DNA of 64,000 nucleotides. Source: Bacteroidia bacterium (lineage in GTDB: Bacteria; Bacteroidota; Bacteroidia; Bacteroidales; UBA932). Position numbers and translations under genes: made by a program. Of this stretch, positions 27,756 through 38,200 are shown one piece after another (the first letter of the stretch is position 1; each line of letters opens with the position of its first letter). The stretch is from positions 1 to 64,000 of the forward strand of contig SABC01000003.1 in the NCBI GenBank assembly GCA_009929175.1, in the 5' to 3' direction. The notes beneath the pieces are model-generated. The model was not told the DNA's origin. It ran no database searches and saw only the letters and a list, made by a program, of their open reading frames with translations.

Positions 27756-29744
27756 TTAAGTTCCCTCTTTTTTGAGGACAATGGCGCATCGGGAGGGTAG
27801 GTATATGGAGAGGTTCTCCACCCCGTTCTTCCAAAATGTGATATGTGTTTTGGATAAATCATTCCTCGAAAAACCACCGAAAAGCTCTCCGTCACTATCC
27901 AAAGCCACCCTATAGCTGCCACCGGATGCCCCGAACGCAAGGTCTCTGTAAGAGAACAGGGGGCTGAAATTAAAAGCAAAAACATAGCCTCCCCTTTCAA
28001 AGACCAACAACTGACGCTCGTTATGGACATAAAGTATGCGGGGCCGATGGGCAAAAAGTTTGCTTCCCTTAAATAGTGTCACCATTGCTTTATCGAATTC
28101 CAGCAGATACTGGTATCTTAAATCGGGGTTGTATGCCAAGGACCATTGCCTTCGGGCATAATGGAACGACCAGTCATTACCCTCCCTTGGAAAGTCAATC
28201 CATTCCGGATGGCCGAACTCATTTCCCATAAAGTTCAGGTAACCCTCCCCTGCAGTGGAAAAGGTGATCAGCCTGATGATCTTGTGAAGTGCAATGGCCC
28301 TGTCTACATTGAGTGATGCCGTTCCTTTTCCCATGGAAGTATACATTTCACTGTCCAGCAAACGGAAGATGATTGTTTTGTCCCCTACCATTGCCTGGTC
28401 GTGGCACTCAGCATAGCTTATTGTCTTTTCGTCCTCCCTTTTGCGGGTTAGTTCATAAAACAGCACCTCCACGCTCCAATCCTCGTCCCTTCTCTCTTTT
28501 ATCCATTTGATCCACAAATCGGCAACTCCCATACTCAGGCGAAAATCAAAACCAATACCCCCGTCAGCAAACGGAGCAGCAAGTCCGGGCATACCGCTGA
28601 CATCTTCTGCAATTGAAATGGCTCCCGGCTTTACCTCCTTTATCAACATATTGGCAAGTGACAGGTATGTCATTGCATCCTTGTCCTGGTTGCCGTCAAA
28701 ATAACATTCGTAACCTGTAAAGTCTTTTTCGAGCCCGTGGTCCAGGTAGATCATGCTGGTAATACCGTCAAAACGGAAACCATCAAGGTTGTATTCCTGC
28801 AACCAGTATTTGCAATTGCCCAGCAAAAACCTCAGCACCTCCTCCTTTCCATAGTCAAAGCACCTTGAATCCCATGCAGGATGATGGCCTCTGGTCCCTG
28901 GATGGAAGTAAAGGTCTTCTGTTCCGTCGAACAAGGAGAGTCCCTCCAGTACATTTGAGACCGAATGGGAGTGGACAATGTCCATTACGACTGCAATTCC
29001 AAGCCTGTGGGCCTCATCAACCAGCTCCTTGAGCTCTTCGGGAGTCCCGAACCTCGAACTCACTGCGTAAAACCCCGAAACCTGGTATCCGAAAGAACCA
29101 TAGTAAGGGTGTTCCTGTATGGCCATAAGTTGGAGAGTGTTGTATCCGAGGGATGCTATGTGGGGCAGAACGTTCTTTTGGAAATGGGAAAAACCTGCAA
29201 CGGCAGGCTCTTCGGATCCCATACCTATGTGAGCTTCATATATGATTGGATTGATGACCTGTGGTGAAAATTTGCTTTTCCACTTGTAGGGTGGCGGATT
29301 CCAAACCTGAGCACTGAAAATCTTTGTATCAGGATCCTGTACCACCCTCCGGGCATAAGCAGGAATCCTCTCTCCCTCTCCTCCATCCCAACATACCAGC
29401 CATTTGTAAAGCATTCCGTGGTCCAGTATCCCCGACGAAAGTTGCAACTCCCAATTGCCACCCTCCAGGCGGTCGAACCGGAACCTTTCATCCCTTTTCC
29501 ATCCGTTAACCTCTGCCAGCAAGTACACTGCCGTTGCGTTTGGAGCCCATTCACGGAAAAAAAATCCTCCGTCACCATCGCCATGGCAACCATACCACAA
29601 ATATCCATTGACCCTGGACTCCAGGGTGTTGCCATAACCGGCAATCTGGAGCCGGCGGAGCACAGCTGACGAATACCTTTCCCACAGCTGTTTTTTCCAT
29701 GGCTCCAGCCATGGGTCATCTTTCCATAATTTAAGCTCTTCCAT
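27756..29744 (-). CDS. glgB: 1,4-alpha-glucan branching enzyme (GH13)
   Basis: FFREWAPNATAVYLLAEVNGW, VVMDIVHSHSVSN, LDGFRFDGITSMIYLDHG, ISIAEDVSGMPG, NFMGNEFGHPEWIDFPREGN. Confidence 0.92.
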   Translation of the reverse strand: MEELKLWKDDPWLEPWKKQLWERYSSAVLRRLQIAGYGNTLESRVNGYLWYGCHGDGDGGFFFREWAPNATAVYLLAEVNGWKRDERFRFDRLEGGNWELQLSSGILDHGMLYKWLVCWDGGEGERIPAYARRVVQDPDTKIFSAQVWNPPPYKWKSKFSPQVINPIIYEAHIGMGSEEPAVAGFSHFQKNVLPHIASLGYNTLQLMAIQEHPYYGSFGYQVSGFYAVSSRFGTPEELKELVDEAHRLGIAVVMDIVHSHSVSNVLEGLSLFDGTEDLYFHPGTRGHHPAWDSRCFDYGKEEVLRFLLGNCKYWLQEYNLDGFRFDGITSMIYLDHGLEKDFTGYECYFDGNQDKDAMTYLSLANMLIKEVKPGAISIAEDVSGMPGLAAPFADGGIGFDFRLSMGVADLWIKWIKERRDEDWSVEVLFYELTRKREDEKTISYAECHDQAMVGDKTIIFRLLDSEMYTSMGKGTASLNVDRAIALHKIIRLITFSTAGEGYLNFMGNEFGHPEWIDFPREGNDWSFHYARRQWSLAYNPDLRYQYLLEFDKAMVTLFKGSKLFAHRPRILYVHNERQLLVFERGGYVFAFNFSPLFSYRDLAFGASGGSYRVALDSDGELFGGFSRNDLSKTHITFWKNGVENLSIYLPSRCAIVLKKEGT

Positions 29745-29940
29745 CTTGTTTTCCTAATAACAAGGCGCTTTCGTCGGCAAAACCCTTGATTGTGTCCTTA
29801 CAGTATTTGATCAGTTCAAGTGCTTTTTTAACCTCACCTGTTATCTCTTCCAGCTGTGTTGCAGGATTTTCTATTTTTGCAATCAGCTCCTCAATCTTTT
29901 CAACCGACTCTTTGTAAGTCATCCGATCCCTCTTATTCAT
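29731..29940 (-). CDS. xseB: Exodeoxyribonuclease VII small subunit
   Basis: MTYKESVEKIEELIAKIENPATQLEEITGEVKKALELIKYCKD; adjacent to xseA. Confidence 0.88.
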   Translation of the reverse strand: MNKRDRMTYKESVEKIEELIAKIENPATQLEEITGEVKKALELIKYCKDTIKGFADESALLLGKQDGRA

Positions 29941-29948
29941 ACTCCAGA

Positions 29949-31136
29949 TTATTGATTATCCATTCTTTCCTTAACATTGCAGAGCAACCTCCCGTCGGCA
30001 AACATTACTGAAATTTCCTCTCCGGCCCCTACGGTTGCAGAAGAGACCACCCTTTTACCTTTATGGTAAACAATTGAAAACCCCTTTTCCAGTGAGTTTG
30101 CGGGGTTCGCAGCTTTTAGCCTGGCTTCCAAAAGCTCCAGACGGTGCTCCTCCCTCTGCACCTTGTTTGCCAATGCCATACGCAGCTTGTCCAAAAACCT
30201 CTCTGCCCTTTTGTCCTCAGACTCACTCCTGCTCTTCAATGCCATATAGAGCCTTTGAGAATAGGAGGCAATCAACTGGTCTTCGGCAATGAACAGGTCT
30301 ATCAGCATTCCTGCGGCAGCAGTGGGTGTCTTTACATTTGTATGGGCCACCATGTCAGCAACGTGATAATCGTGGTCATGGCCAATGCCCGTTATTACCG
30401 GGAGAGGGAACTGAGCAATATTAAGGGCAAGTTCGTAATTGTCAAAACATATCAGGTCCTGTGCAGCTCCACCTCCCCTGATTATGAACACAAGGTCAAA
30501 CTCCCCACTCACTTCAGCCACAGAATCCAGTGCGGCAATCATACCGGCAGGAGCACCCTCTCCCTGCATAGGTGAGTGGAAGAGTCGGATGGAAAAACTG
30601 AAGCCATATTCATTTTTTGCAAGGTGTTCGCAAAAATCCCTGTAACCGGCAGCTCCCTCCGAGGAGATTACAGCCAACCTGCGGGGTAATGTTGGAAATT
30701 CAAGGGAAGAGTTCAGCCCGAACATCCCCTCCTGCCTTAGCCTGGTTATGGTTTGCTGCCTCAGGAGTTCCTGTTCCCCTATGGTATAAGAAGGGTCTAT
30801 ATCGTTTATTGACAAGGACAATCCATACAAAGCACTATATTGCACCGTAACGTTCACCAGTATGTTCATTCCCCTGGAGAGTGCGCTGCCGGTGGTCGTT
30901 TCAAAATAGGGACGGATCATTTTAAATACCGAAGCCCATACAACTGCCTGCATCTTTGCTTTGACGCCTTTGTTCCCCTCCTTTTCTATAAGGTCAATAT
31001 AACAATGTCCCGACGAATTCAGCTTCACCTCCCCTGTCTCTGCCCTTACCCAAAACCTGCCAGGGACTGCTCCCTCCACTGCACCTTTTATCCTTGCCTG
31101 GAGCTCGGTCAGTGTCATCATCTCTCTGTTTGACAT
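29949..31136 (-). CDS. xseA: Exodeoxyribonuclease VII large subunit
   Basis: OB-fold FWVRAETGEVKLNSSGHCYIDLIEKEG, VIRGGGAAQDLICFDNYELA, GIGHDHDYHVADMVAHTNVKTPTAAA. Confidence 0.95.
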   Translation of the reverse strand: MSNREMMTLTELQARIKGAVEGAVPGRFWVRAETGEVKLNSSGHCYIDLIEKEGNKGVKAKMQAVVWASVFKMIRPYFETTTGSALSRGMNILVNVTVQYSALYGLSLSINDIDPSYTIGEQELLRQQTITRLRQEGMFGLNSSLEFPTLPRRLAVISSEGAAGYRDFCEHLAKNEYGFSFSIRLFHSPMQGEGAPAGMIAALDSVAEVSGEFDLVFIIRGGGAAQDLICFDNYELALNIAQFPLPVITGIGHDHDYHVADMVAHTNVKTPTAAAGMLIDLFIAEDQLIASYSQRLYMALKSRSESEDKRAERFLDKLRMALANKVQREEHRLELLEARLKAANPANSLEKGFSIVYHKGKRVVSSATVGAGEEISVMFADGRLLCNVKERMDNQ

Positions 31137-31161
31137 TTTCTTTTTTTAATTGCTGTTCCTA

Positions 31162-31190
31162 CAAATATAAGCAATATTATTGTACCTTTG
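31162..31190. promoter_or_regulatory. Divergent TAnnTTTG boxes for xseA (minus, 31162-31169) and engB (plus, 31183-31190)
   Basis: CAAATATA (reverse complement TATATTTG) and TACCTTTG. Confidence 0.5.
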
Positions 31191-31206
31191 CAGTACTATT
31201 CAGGAT

Positions 31207-31809
31207 ATGAAGATTAAAGAAGCAATATTTTCGGGAAGCAGTAAAAAGCTGGCCGACAAACCAAAAGAGAGGTTACCCGAATTTGCCTTCATTGGCAGGT
31301 CCAATGTAGGGAAATCTTCGTTGATAAATATGTTGTGCGGGATGGGCAAGTTGGCCCACACCTCATCAAAGCCAGGCAAAACACGGCTGATAAACCACTT
31401 TAGGATCAACAACTCATGGTATCTTGTCGACCTGCCTGGTTACGGATATGCCAAAGTTTCAAAAAAAGAGAGGGAGGAGCTTTCATCTATCATTGTGGGG
31501 TATATCAATGGCTCTGCTGAGCTGTTCAACCTATTCATTCTCCTTGATTCCAGGCATGATATCCAAAAAATAGACCTTGCCTTTATCAATCAAATGGGAG
31601 AGGCGGGGGTTCCTTTCTCAATCATATACACCAAATGTGACAAACAAGGGGTAAACGCCCTGGCAGAACAGGCCAATAAAAACAGTCAAACTTTATCGGA
31701 GTACTGGGAGGAATTGCCTCCCACCTTTTTCACCTCAGCAGAAACCGGTAAAGGAAGGGAAGAGGTTTTGGATTACATTGAACAACTAATAAATAAAACA
31801 AATCCATAG
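31207..31809 (+). CDS. engB: Ribosome biogenesis GTP-binding protein YihA/YsxC
   Basis: FAFIGRSNVGKSSLINML, GKTRLINHF, LVDLPGYGYAKVSK, IYTKCDKQ. ORF track start 31180. Confidence 0.95.
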   Translation: MKIKEAIFSGSSKKLADKPKERLPEFAFIGRSNVGKSSLINMLCGMGKLAHTSSKPGKTRLINHFRINNSWYLVDLPGYGYAKVSKKEREELSSIIVGYINGSAELFNLFILLDSRHDIQKIDLAFINQMGEAGVPFSIIYTKCDKQGVNALAEQANKNSQTLSEYWEELPPTFFTSAETGKGREEVLDYIEQLINKTNP

Positions 31810-31811
31810 TC

Positions 31812-32762
31812 ATGGACCATCAACACAAGATAAAAATCTTTTCGTGCCGGAGTTCCCGTTATCTGGCAGAGAAGATTGCTGCCTCACTAAAGCTGGACCT
31901 TGGTAAATCTAGCGTTACAGTCTTTAGCGACGGAGAGTTCCAACCTGCTTTCGAAGAGAGCGTCAGGGGTGCAACCGTATTCATTGTGCAAAGCACCATC
32001 CCTCCGGTAGAGAACATATTTGAACTTCTCCTTATGATTGACGCTGCCCGCAGGGCCAGCGCATACAAGGTTATTGCCGTGATACCATACTTCGGTTGGG
32101 CGAGGCAGGACCGCAAGGACCGCCCCAGGGTTCCGATAGGTGCAAAAATGGTTGCCAACCTGCTGGCTGCTGCTGGTTGCGACAGGGTTATGACTGCCGA
32201 CCTCCACGCCGACCAAATCCAGGGATTCTTTGATTTCCCTGTAGACCATATTTACGCCAGCTCTATTTTCCTGCCATACCTTAGGGACCTCAAACTGGAA
32301 AATCTTTCGATTGCCGCCCCCGATATGGGTGGGGCAAAAAGGGCCAACGCATATTCCAGAATTCTGGGTTGTCCGCTTATCATTTGCCACAAATCCAGGG
32401 AAAAGGCCAACGTTGTCGGGTCTATGACAGCCATCGGGGATGTGGAAGGCAGGAATATTGTTATCATAGATGACATGATTGATACTGCCGGCACCATAAC
32501 TAAGGCTGCCGACATGCTCATGGAAAAGGGAGCTGTCAGTGTAAGAGCCCTTGCCACCCATGCCGTTCTCTCCGGACCGGCATTCGAACGTATTGCACAA
32601 TCGCAATTGATAGAGGTTATCATTTCCGATACAATTCCCCTTAAACCAAACCCGGACAAAGATACATCCAAAGTGAGGATACTCTCGGTAGCCGAAATAT
32701 TTGCCGATGTCATAGACAAAGTATACAACTACCAGTCAATAAGTACCAGTTTTATCTTTTAA
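31812..32762 (+). CDS. prs: Ribose-phosphate pyrophosphokinase
   Basis: FSDGEFQPAFEESVRGATVFIVQST, IPYFGWARQDRKDRPRVPIGAKMVANLL, DMGGAKRANAYS, IVIIDDMIDTAGTI. Confidence 0.97.
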   Translation: MDHQHKIKIFSCRSSRYLAEKIAASLKLDLGKSSVTVFSDGEFQPAFEESVRGATVFIVQSTIPPVENIFELLLMIDAARRASAYKVIAVIPYFGWARQDRKDRPRVPIGAKMVANLLAAAGCDRVMTADLHADQIQGFFDFPVDHIYASSIFLPYLRDLKLENLSIAAPDMGGAKRANAYSRILGCPLIICHKSREKANVVGSMTAIGDVEGRNIVIIDDMIDTAGTITKAADMLMEKGAVSVRALATHAVLSGPAFERIAQSQLIEVIISDTIPLKPNPDKDTSKVRILSVAEIFADVIDKVYNYQSISTSFIF

Positions 32763-32764
32763 CA

Positions 32765-33604
32765 ATGTTTGACACAGGAACAGATTTGCTTTATGCCAAC
32801 CTTGTAAAGGGGCTCTCCCGTTTTTTCAGGGAACAGGGAAAGGAAAAGGCAGTCATAGGTTTATCGGGTGGTATAGATTCGGCTGTAGTTCTGGCCATCG
32901 CCACCGAGGCATTAGGCCGGGAGAATCTCCACGCAATCCTGATGCCTTCGCCATTCTCTACCCTCCACTCAGTGACCGATGCCGTTGAGCTTGCCGGCAA
33001 CCTGGGGGTAGAACACAGCGTTGTACCGATAGAGGGTATCTACAACAAATTCATGAGAGAGCTGGAGGAGTTGTTTTGCGGAGATGTAAAGGGGATAACA
33101 TCCGAAAACCTACAGGCCCGTATAAGGGGAAGCATACTGATGGCCTACTCCAATAACAGTGGGGCGCTTTTGCTCAACACATCAAACAAAAGTGAACTGG
33201 CAATGGGCTATGGCACTTTGTACGGAGACCTGAGCGGAGCCATAATGGTAATTGCCGACCTGTACAAGCTACAGGTCTATTCGGTAGCCCGATATATCAA
33301 CAAGGCAAAGAGGGTTATCCCCGAGTCCACAATTACCAAGGAACCCTCTGCAGAGCTCAGGGACAACCAAAAGGATAGTGATTCACTACCTGCTTACCAC
33401 ATTCTGGACCCGATTTTGCATGCACTCATAGAAGAGGAGAAGGATCCCGAACGTTTGATTGAGGAGGGGCATCAAAGGATTCTTATTGACAGGATCGTAA
33501 AACTAATGAAAGGATCCTCGTTCAAGATACACCAGCTGCCTCCGATGCTCCAGACGGGCAGCCACCCTGTTTCGCCCCAAAACAAATGCATTAAATGTTT
33601 TTAA
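32765..33604 (+). CDS. nadE: NH3-dependent NAD+ synthetase
   Basis: AVIGLSGGIDSAVVLAIATEALG, NLQARIRGSILMAYSNNSGALLLNTSNKSELAMGYGTLYGDLSGA. Confidence 0.95.
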   Translation: MFDTGTDLLYANLVKGLSRFFREQGKEKAVIGLSGGIDSAVVLAIATEALGRENLHAILMPSPFSTLHSVTDAVELAGNLGVEHSVVPIEGIYNKFMRELEELFCGDVKGITSENLQARIRGSILMAYSNNSGALLLNTSNKSELAMGYGTLYGDLSGAIMVIADLYKLQVYSVARYINKAKRVIPESTITKEPSAELRDNQKDSDSLPAYHILDPILHALIEEEKDPERLIEEGHQRILIDRIVKLMKGSSFKIHQLPPMLQTGSHPVSPQNKCIKCF

Positions 33605-33607
33605 ACC

Positions 33608-33859
33608 ATGCAACTTATATTTATAACCATAGCATTCATAGCCCTGTGTGTGTTCCTGCTTTCGTTCAATATCATATTCCGTAAAAACGGCAAGTTTCCG
33701 GATTCCGAAATCGGGCACAACAAGGAGATGCGCAAAAAAGGGCTGATGTGTGCCAAATCCGAAGAGAAAATCTTATGGAGTAAAAAAGGCATCCGCCCGG
33801 CCGCAAACAACCGGCAAGAGGAGTGCTCCTCCTGCTCATGCTGTTGTAGCGCAGAATAA
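33608..33859 (+). CDS. Small membrane protein with C-terminal cysteine cluster
   Basis: N-terminal TM LIFITIAFIALCVFLLSFNIIF, tail EECSSCSCCCSAE; 3 nt after nadE. Confidence 0.75.
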   Translation: MQLIFITIAFIALCVFLLSFNIIFRKNGKFPDSEIGHNKEMRKKGLMCAKSEEKILWSKKGIRPAANNRQEECSSCSCCCSAE

Positions 33860-33874
33860 ATTCCAATTATTGTT

Positions 33875-33882
33875 TATCTTTG
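33875..33882 (+). promoter_or_regulatory. TATCTTTG -7 box immediately before der
   Basis: TAnnTTTG match ending 7 nt before the der ATG. Confidence 0.5.
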
Positions 33883-33889
33883 CCCCATT

Positions 33890-35200
33890 ATGAGTATTGT
33901 AGCAATAGTGGGACGTCCCAATGTGGGTAAGTCCACCCTTTTCAACCGCCTTGTGGGAATGAGGCAAGCCATTGTAGATGAGATAGCAGGAGTAACACGG
34001 GACAGGCATTACGGCCGTTGCGAGTGGAATGGCAGGGAGTTTTCCGTAATAGATACCGGTGGTTATGCCGTCAATTCCGATGATGTTTTTGAAGAAGAGA
34101 TCCGTAAGCAGGTATTGCTTGCCATAGAAGAGTCCGAACTTATCCTGTTCATGTGTGATGTGCACACCGGTATAACCGATTACGACAACACTATTGCAAG
34201 CATCCTCAGACGCAGCAAAAAACCGGTTTTGATTTTAGCCAACAAAGTGGATACCGGAGAGAGGATGTTCGACATTCACCAATTCCATGCTTTTGGACTG
34301 GGAGAGCCATGGGCCATTTCATCTGCGAGCGGCAGCGGCACCGGCGACTTGCTGGACAAGATATTGGAACTTTTACCCGAGGACAAACCCGAAGAGGAGG
34401 CAAAGAAGGAGATTCCTCACATCGCAATAGTAGGTAAGCCCAACGTTGGCAAATCATCACTCACAAATGCACTGCTCGGAGAGGAGCGAAACATCGTCAC
34501 TCCCGTAGCAGGGACCACACGTGATTCCATCTCCTCCCATTATAACAAATTCGGTCATGAATTCATGCTTGTGGATACTGCCGGATTACGTAAAAAGAAC
34601 AGGGTAAAGGAAGACCTTGAATTTTACTCAGTGATGCGCTCTGTCAGGGCTATCGAGTATTCCGATGTCTGCATCCTTATGATAGATGCCCAACAAGGTA
34701 TCGAACACCAGGATATGGCCATATTCAACCTGATAATACGTAACAGGAAAGGTTGTGTGATAGTGGTAAACAAATGGGACACCATAGAGAACAAAAGTTC
34801 CAACACTATGAAGGAGTTTACCCGGCAAATCGAAAACAAGATTGCCCCTTTCAATGACATTCCCATAATATTCACCTCAGTAATAAACAAGCAGAGGATC
34901 CTGGATGTTCTCAACGAGGCGGCAAAGGTTTACCAAAACAAGATCCGGCGTATTGCAACATCCAAACTTAACGAAGCAATGCTGCCCGAAATTGAGAACT
35001 ATCCTCCGCCGGCTATAAAAGGAAAGTACATCAAGATAAAATACATGACCCAGCTTCCTACACCCTCTCCATCCTTTGCATTCTTTTGCAACCTGCCACA
35101 GTATGTAAGGGAAGATTACAAGAGGTACCTGGAAAACCGGTTGCGTGAAAAGTTCGAATTCAAGGGTGTCCCTATTCAGATTTTCATCAGGCAAAAATAG
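33890..35200 (+). CDS. der: Ribosome biogenesis GTPase Der (EngA)
   Basis: Two G domains: [17 protein letters not shown] and [19 protein letters not shown]-like C-terminus. Confidence 0.97.
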   Translation: MSIVAIVGRPNVGKSTLFNRLVGMRQAIVDEIAGVTRDRHYGRCEWNGREFSVIDTGGYAVNSDDVFEEEIRKQVLLAIEESELILFMCDVHTGITDYDNTIASILRRSKKPVLILANKVDTGERMFDIHQFHAFGLGEPWAISSASGSGTGDLLDKILELLPEDKPEEEAKKEIPHIAIVGKPNVGKSSLTNALLGEERNIVTPVAGTTRDSISSHYNKFGHEFMLVDTAGLRKKNRVKEDLEFYSVMRSVRAIEYSDVCILMIDAQQGIEHQDMAIFNLIIRNRKGCVIVVNKWDTIENKSSNTMKEFTRQIENKIAPFNDIPIIFTSVINKQRILDVLNEAAKVYQNKIRRIATSKLNEAMLPEIENYPPPAIKGKYIKIKYMTQLPTPSPSFAFFCNLPQYVREDYKRYLENRLREKFEFKGVPIQIFIRQK

Positions 35201-35203
35201 AAA

Positions 35204-38200
35204 TCAATAGTAGCGTTTGCCAGGTATACTCACAACAAACGAAGCTCCTCCAAGTCTCTCTGATCGTTCGTAATGAACAGTGCCCTGACTCTGTTCAATT
35301 ATGCTCCGGCATATTGCAAGACCCAACCCGGTCCCTCCCGATTTTGTAGTGAAATTTGGTTTGAACAGTCGGTGGGTCAAACTATCAGGAACTCCGGAGC
35401 CACTGTCTTCCACAGAAATCCTGTAAAAGGGCTCTTCCCACTCCAGGGAGACCACAATCTTCCCCTCCTCCAGATTCTCTACAGCCTGCACTGCATTGGA
35501 AATCAAATTTACAAACATTCGGGTAAGCTGTGTTTTCCGTGCCAGGACAAATGCATCCTTAGCCTTGCTTTCAAATGAAAGTGTTATGTTATCCCTGGTA
35601 TTGAATAATATTATCTGTTCCCTTATCAAGGTGTTGAGGTCAAAGCGGGATTGGTCCTCGGAATAGAACCTTGAGAAACTTGAGAACTCGCCGGCAGCCT
35701 CCGAAAGGATATCGATCTGTTCTATCAGTGATTTGGCCAGAGCATCAAAACGTTTTGCCCAATCTGGAACATCCTGCTCTTTCAGGCGCATCATGTGCTG
35801 TATGCTGAGCCTCATCGGTGTCAACGGATTTTTTATCTCATGTGCAATCTGCCTGGCCATCTCCCTCCAAGCCTGCTCCCTCTCTCCCTGAGCAAGCCGT
35901 TGTGTACTTTCATTAACATCGTCCACCATCTTGTTGTATGCAGCCACCAAAATACCCAGCTCATCCTTGTTGGTATAGTTGATATGCTCCGGCTTTTCCG
36001 AAATATCGAGCAACTGCATCTTTCGGCTGATTTCGATAAGAGGCCCCGAAATTGAGTTGGATAGGGCAATCCCCACAAAAACCGCCCCTATCAGCAGCAA
36101 AATATAGATATTGATTATAGCTGCAATTATCGACGAAGCATCCTTTCGGAAATCACTCTGACGTGAAAAATAAGGAATATTGACAATTGCGATCAGTTTT
36201 CCCTCAATATTGAAGAGTGGGGCATAGAGAGAGTAGTAGGTAAGGTCCCCTATCCTCTCCTTGTTGACAAACTGTTTTTTATTGTTGTGCACGATCTCCC
36301 GGAATGCATCAGGGTTCAAACGGGCTCCCAGGAGGAACCGGTCAAAAATTTCGCTGCGGGTAGTCCGGAGCAACAATCCATCTGCCCGGTAAACGTTTAT
36401 GTCTATCTGCGCTGTACCCGAAAGCCTGTTCATCTCTTCCAGCAACTTCAGATTATTAAACTGCTGGTCGTTGAACCGTGTGGCAAACTTACTGTAGTAC
36501 GATAGTGAACTTTGCACAGAATTCATCTTCTCTTCCATCTGGGCCCGTATATTGTCGTTAAAGTAACGGAAGGAGAACCAAATGCTCCCGGCACCCAGGG
36601 CCAAAAGTGCAAATACAAGTGAAGATATTATAAGCACCATGATCTTCCAGCGGAAAGAGTTCTTGGGAAAATTATAGGTCAGGTCCAAATTCCTTGCCTG
36701 CAACAGACCAAGGATAACAAGGGAATACAACAGCATCAAGTATGAAAAGGAGACCAGGTAAGGGAAAACTGTCCTTTCGGGCCGGGACATCACTATGAGG
36801 CTCTCTTCCGAAATCTTATGGACAAAGTGGATGTACCCCTCTCTTCTTTCGACCTGGTAACCGCTTTCGTACTCATTCTCATTATAGATCGGGTAGTTGA
36901 AGCTTCCCCCGTACGAAACGAGCCTTCCGTTGAGATACTTCCCGTAAGAGTAGCCTGACGGGACAGAAAATCCTTCTATTTTCTTATGGTCAATCAAAAG
37001 GTCGGGAAATCCGATTGATTCCCGGAGGAATTTGCTGTCAAGTTCAATGTAAAGCCGGAATTCCCTCCCAAACCTGTAAAACGGGAAAACTCCAAGGTAA
37101 CTTATCCTGCCGTTGTAGTTGTTGAGGAAGTAAAACCTGGATTTCTCCCCAAGGGAAGAACCGTAACGGGCAATTTCACCTTCGTAATACGAGTTGCAAT
37201 TTTGGGGCATTGACTCGGATTGCCTCATTTCGTCTATCAGGAAGGTATTCTCCAAACAGGCTACAAGACGCATATCGTACCTTTGAAGGATGTTCCAAAA
37301 ATAACCCTCGGTGAGACGGTTGTGGATAATCTCAAGGTAATTGTTGACAATTTCAATATCGGGACTCACTGTAAGGTTCATTCCAATTATCGGGTCATTC
37401 TCAATGAACTTCTCATAACCTCTGAGTTGCAGTTCCAGGTTGAGGTCCCTCTCAACCGACATCTTGGTTGTCCACACCCTGTTTCTGCTGAACTCCTTTT
37501 CGAACCCGTAGTAACTTACTGCAAACAACGTATAGAGCGAAATAAGTGTCATATAAATCATAAGGGGTTTCCTCTCCAGGAAAGAGTGCTTCCTTATGCG
37601 TGGCACAAATGGCCTGACAAGCTGTAACGAGAGGATCAGGGCTGCAAACAAGAGCGAGTAGCTTACATACACAAGCAATGTGTAAACGGAGATCTCATCT
37701 ATCCGGAAGGGCTCCATTGTAATGCTGGAGTTCATAATCAAAGAGTGCAGGCTGTAATGGATATAGGGGACAATTGCAAGAGGAATCAATAAGAATAGTG
37801 CCGCCATTATTCTCTTTGCCCAATCTCCCTTAACGTAGGCATACCTGAAGAATGAGCGCCTGACAATGAATAACGCCGTTACCAATAACACTACCAGCAT
37901 ATTGTTTATCAGAAGGTCTCCGAGGGAGCTGAACAGTCCATAGTCGGCATACAGGTTAGGTGAGAAGATTTCCAGCTCCCCTTGAAGTTCCTTTGCCTGG
38001 TAAACTGCAACAAACCGAACCACTACAAGCCCTGCAAGTACTAAAAAGAAATCCTTTATCCTTCTGAGCCTGCGCAGATTGGAAAACAGGGCCAGAACTG
38101 CAATCAGTATAGCGAACCAACGGAGTATCACCCCGGTCTCATCTGTTTTTGAAGGGAGGTTCTTGAGGACCGAAAAGAGCACACCACCATCCTTGCCCAG

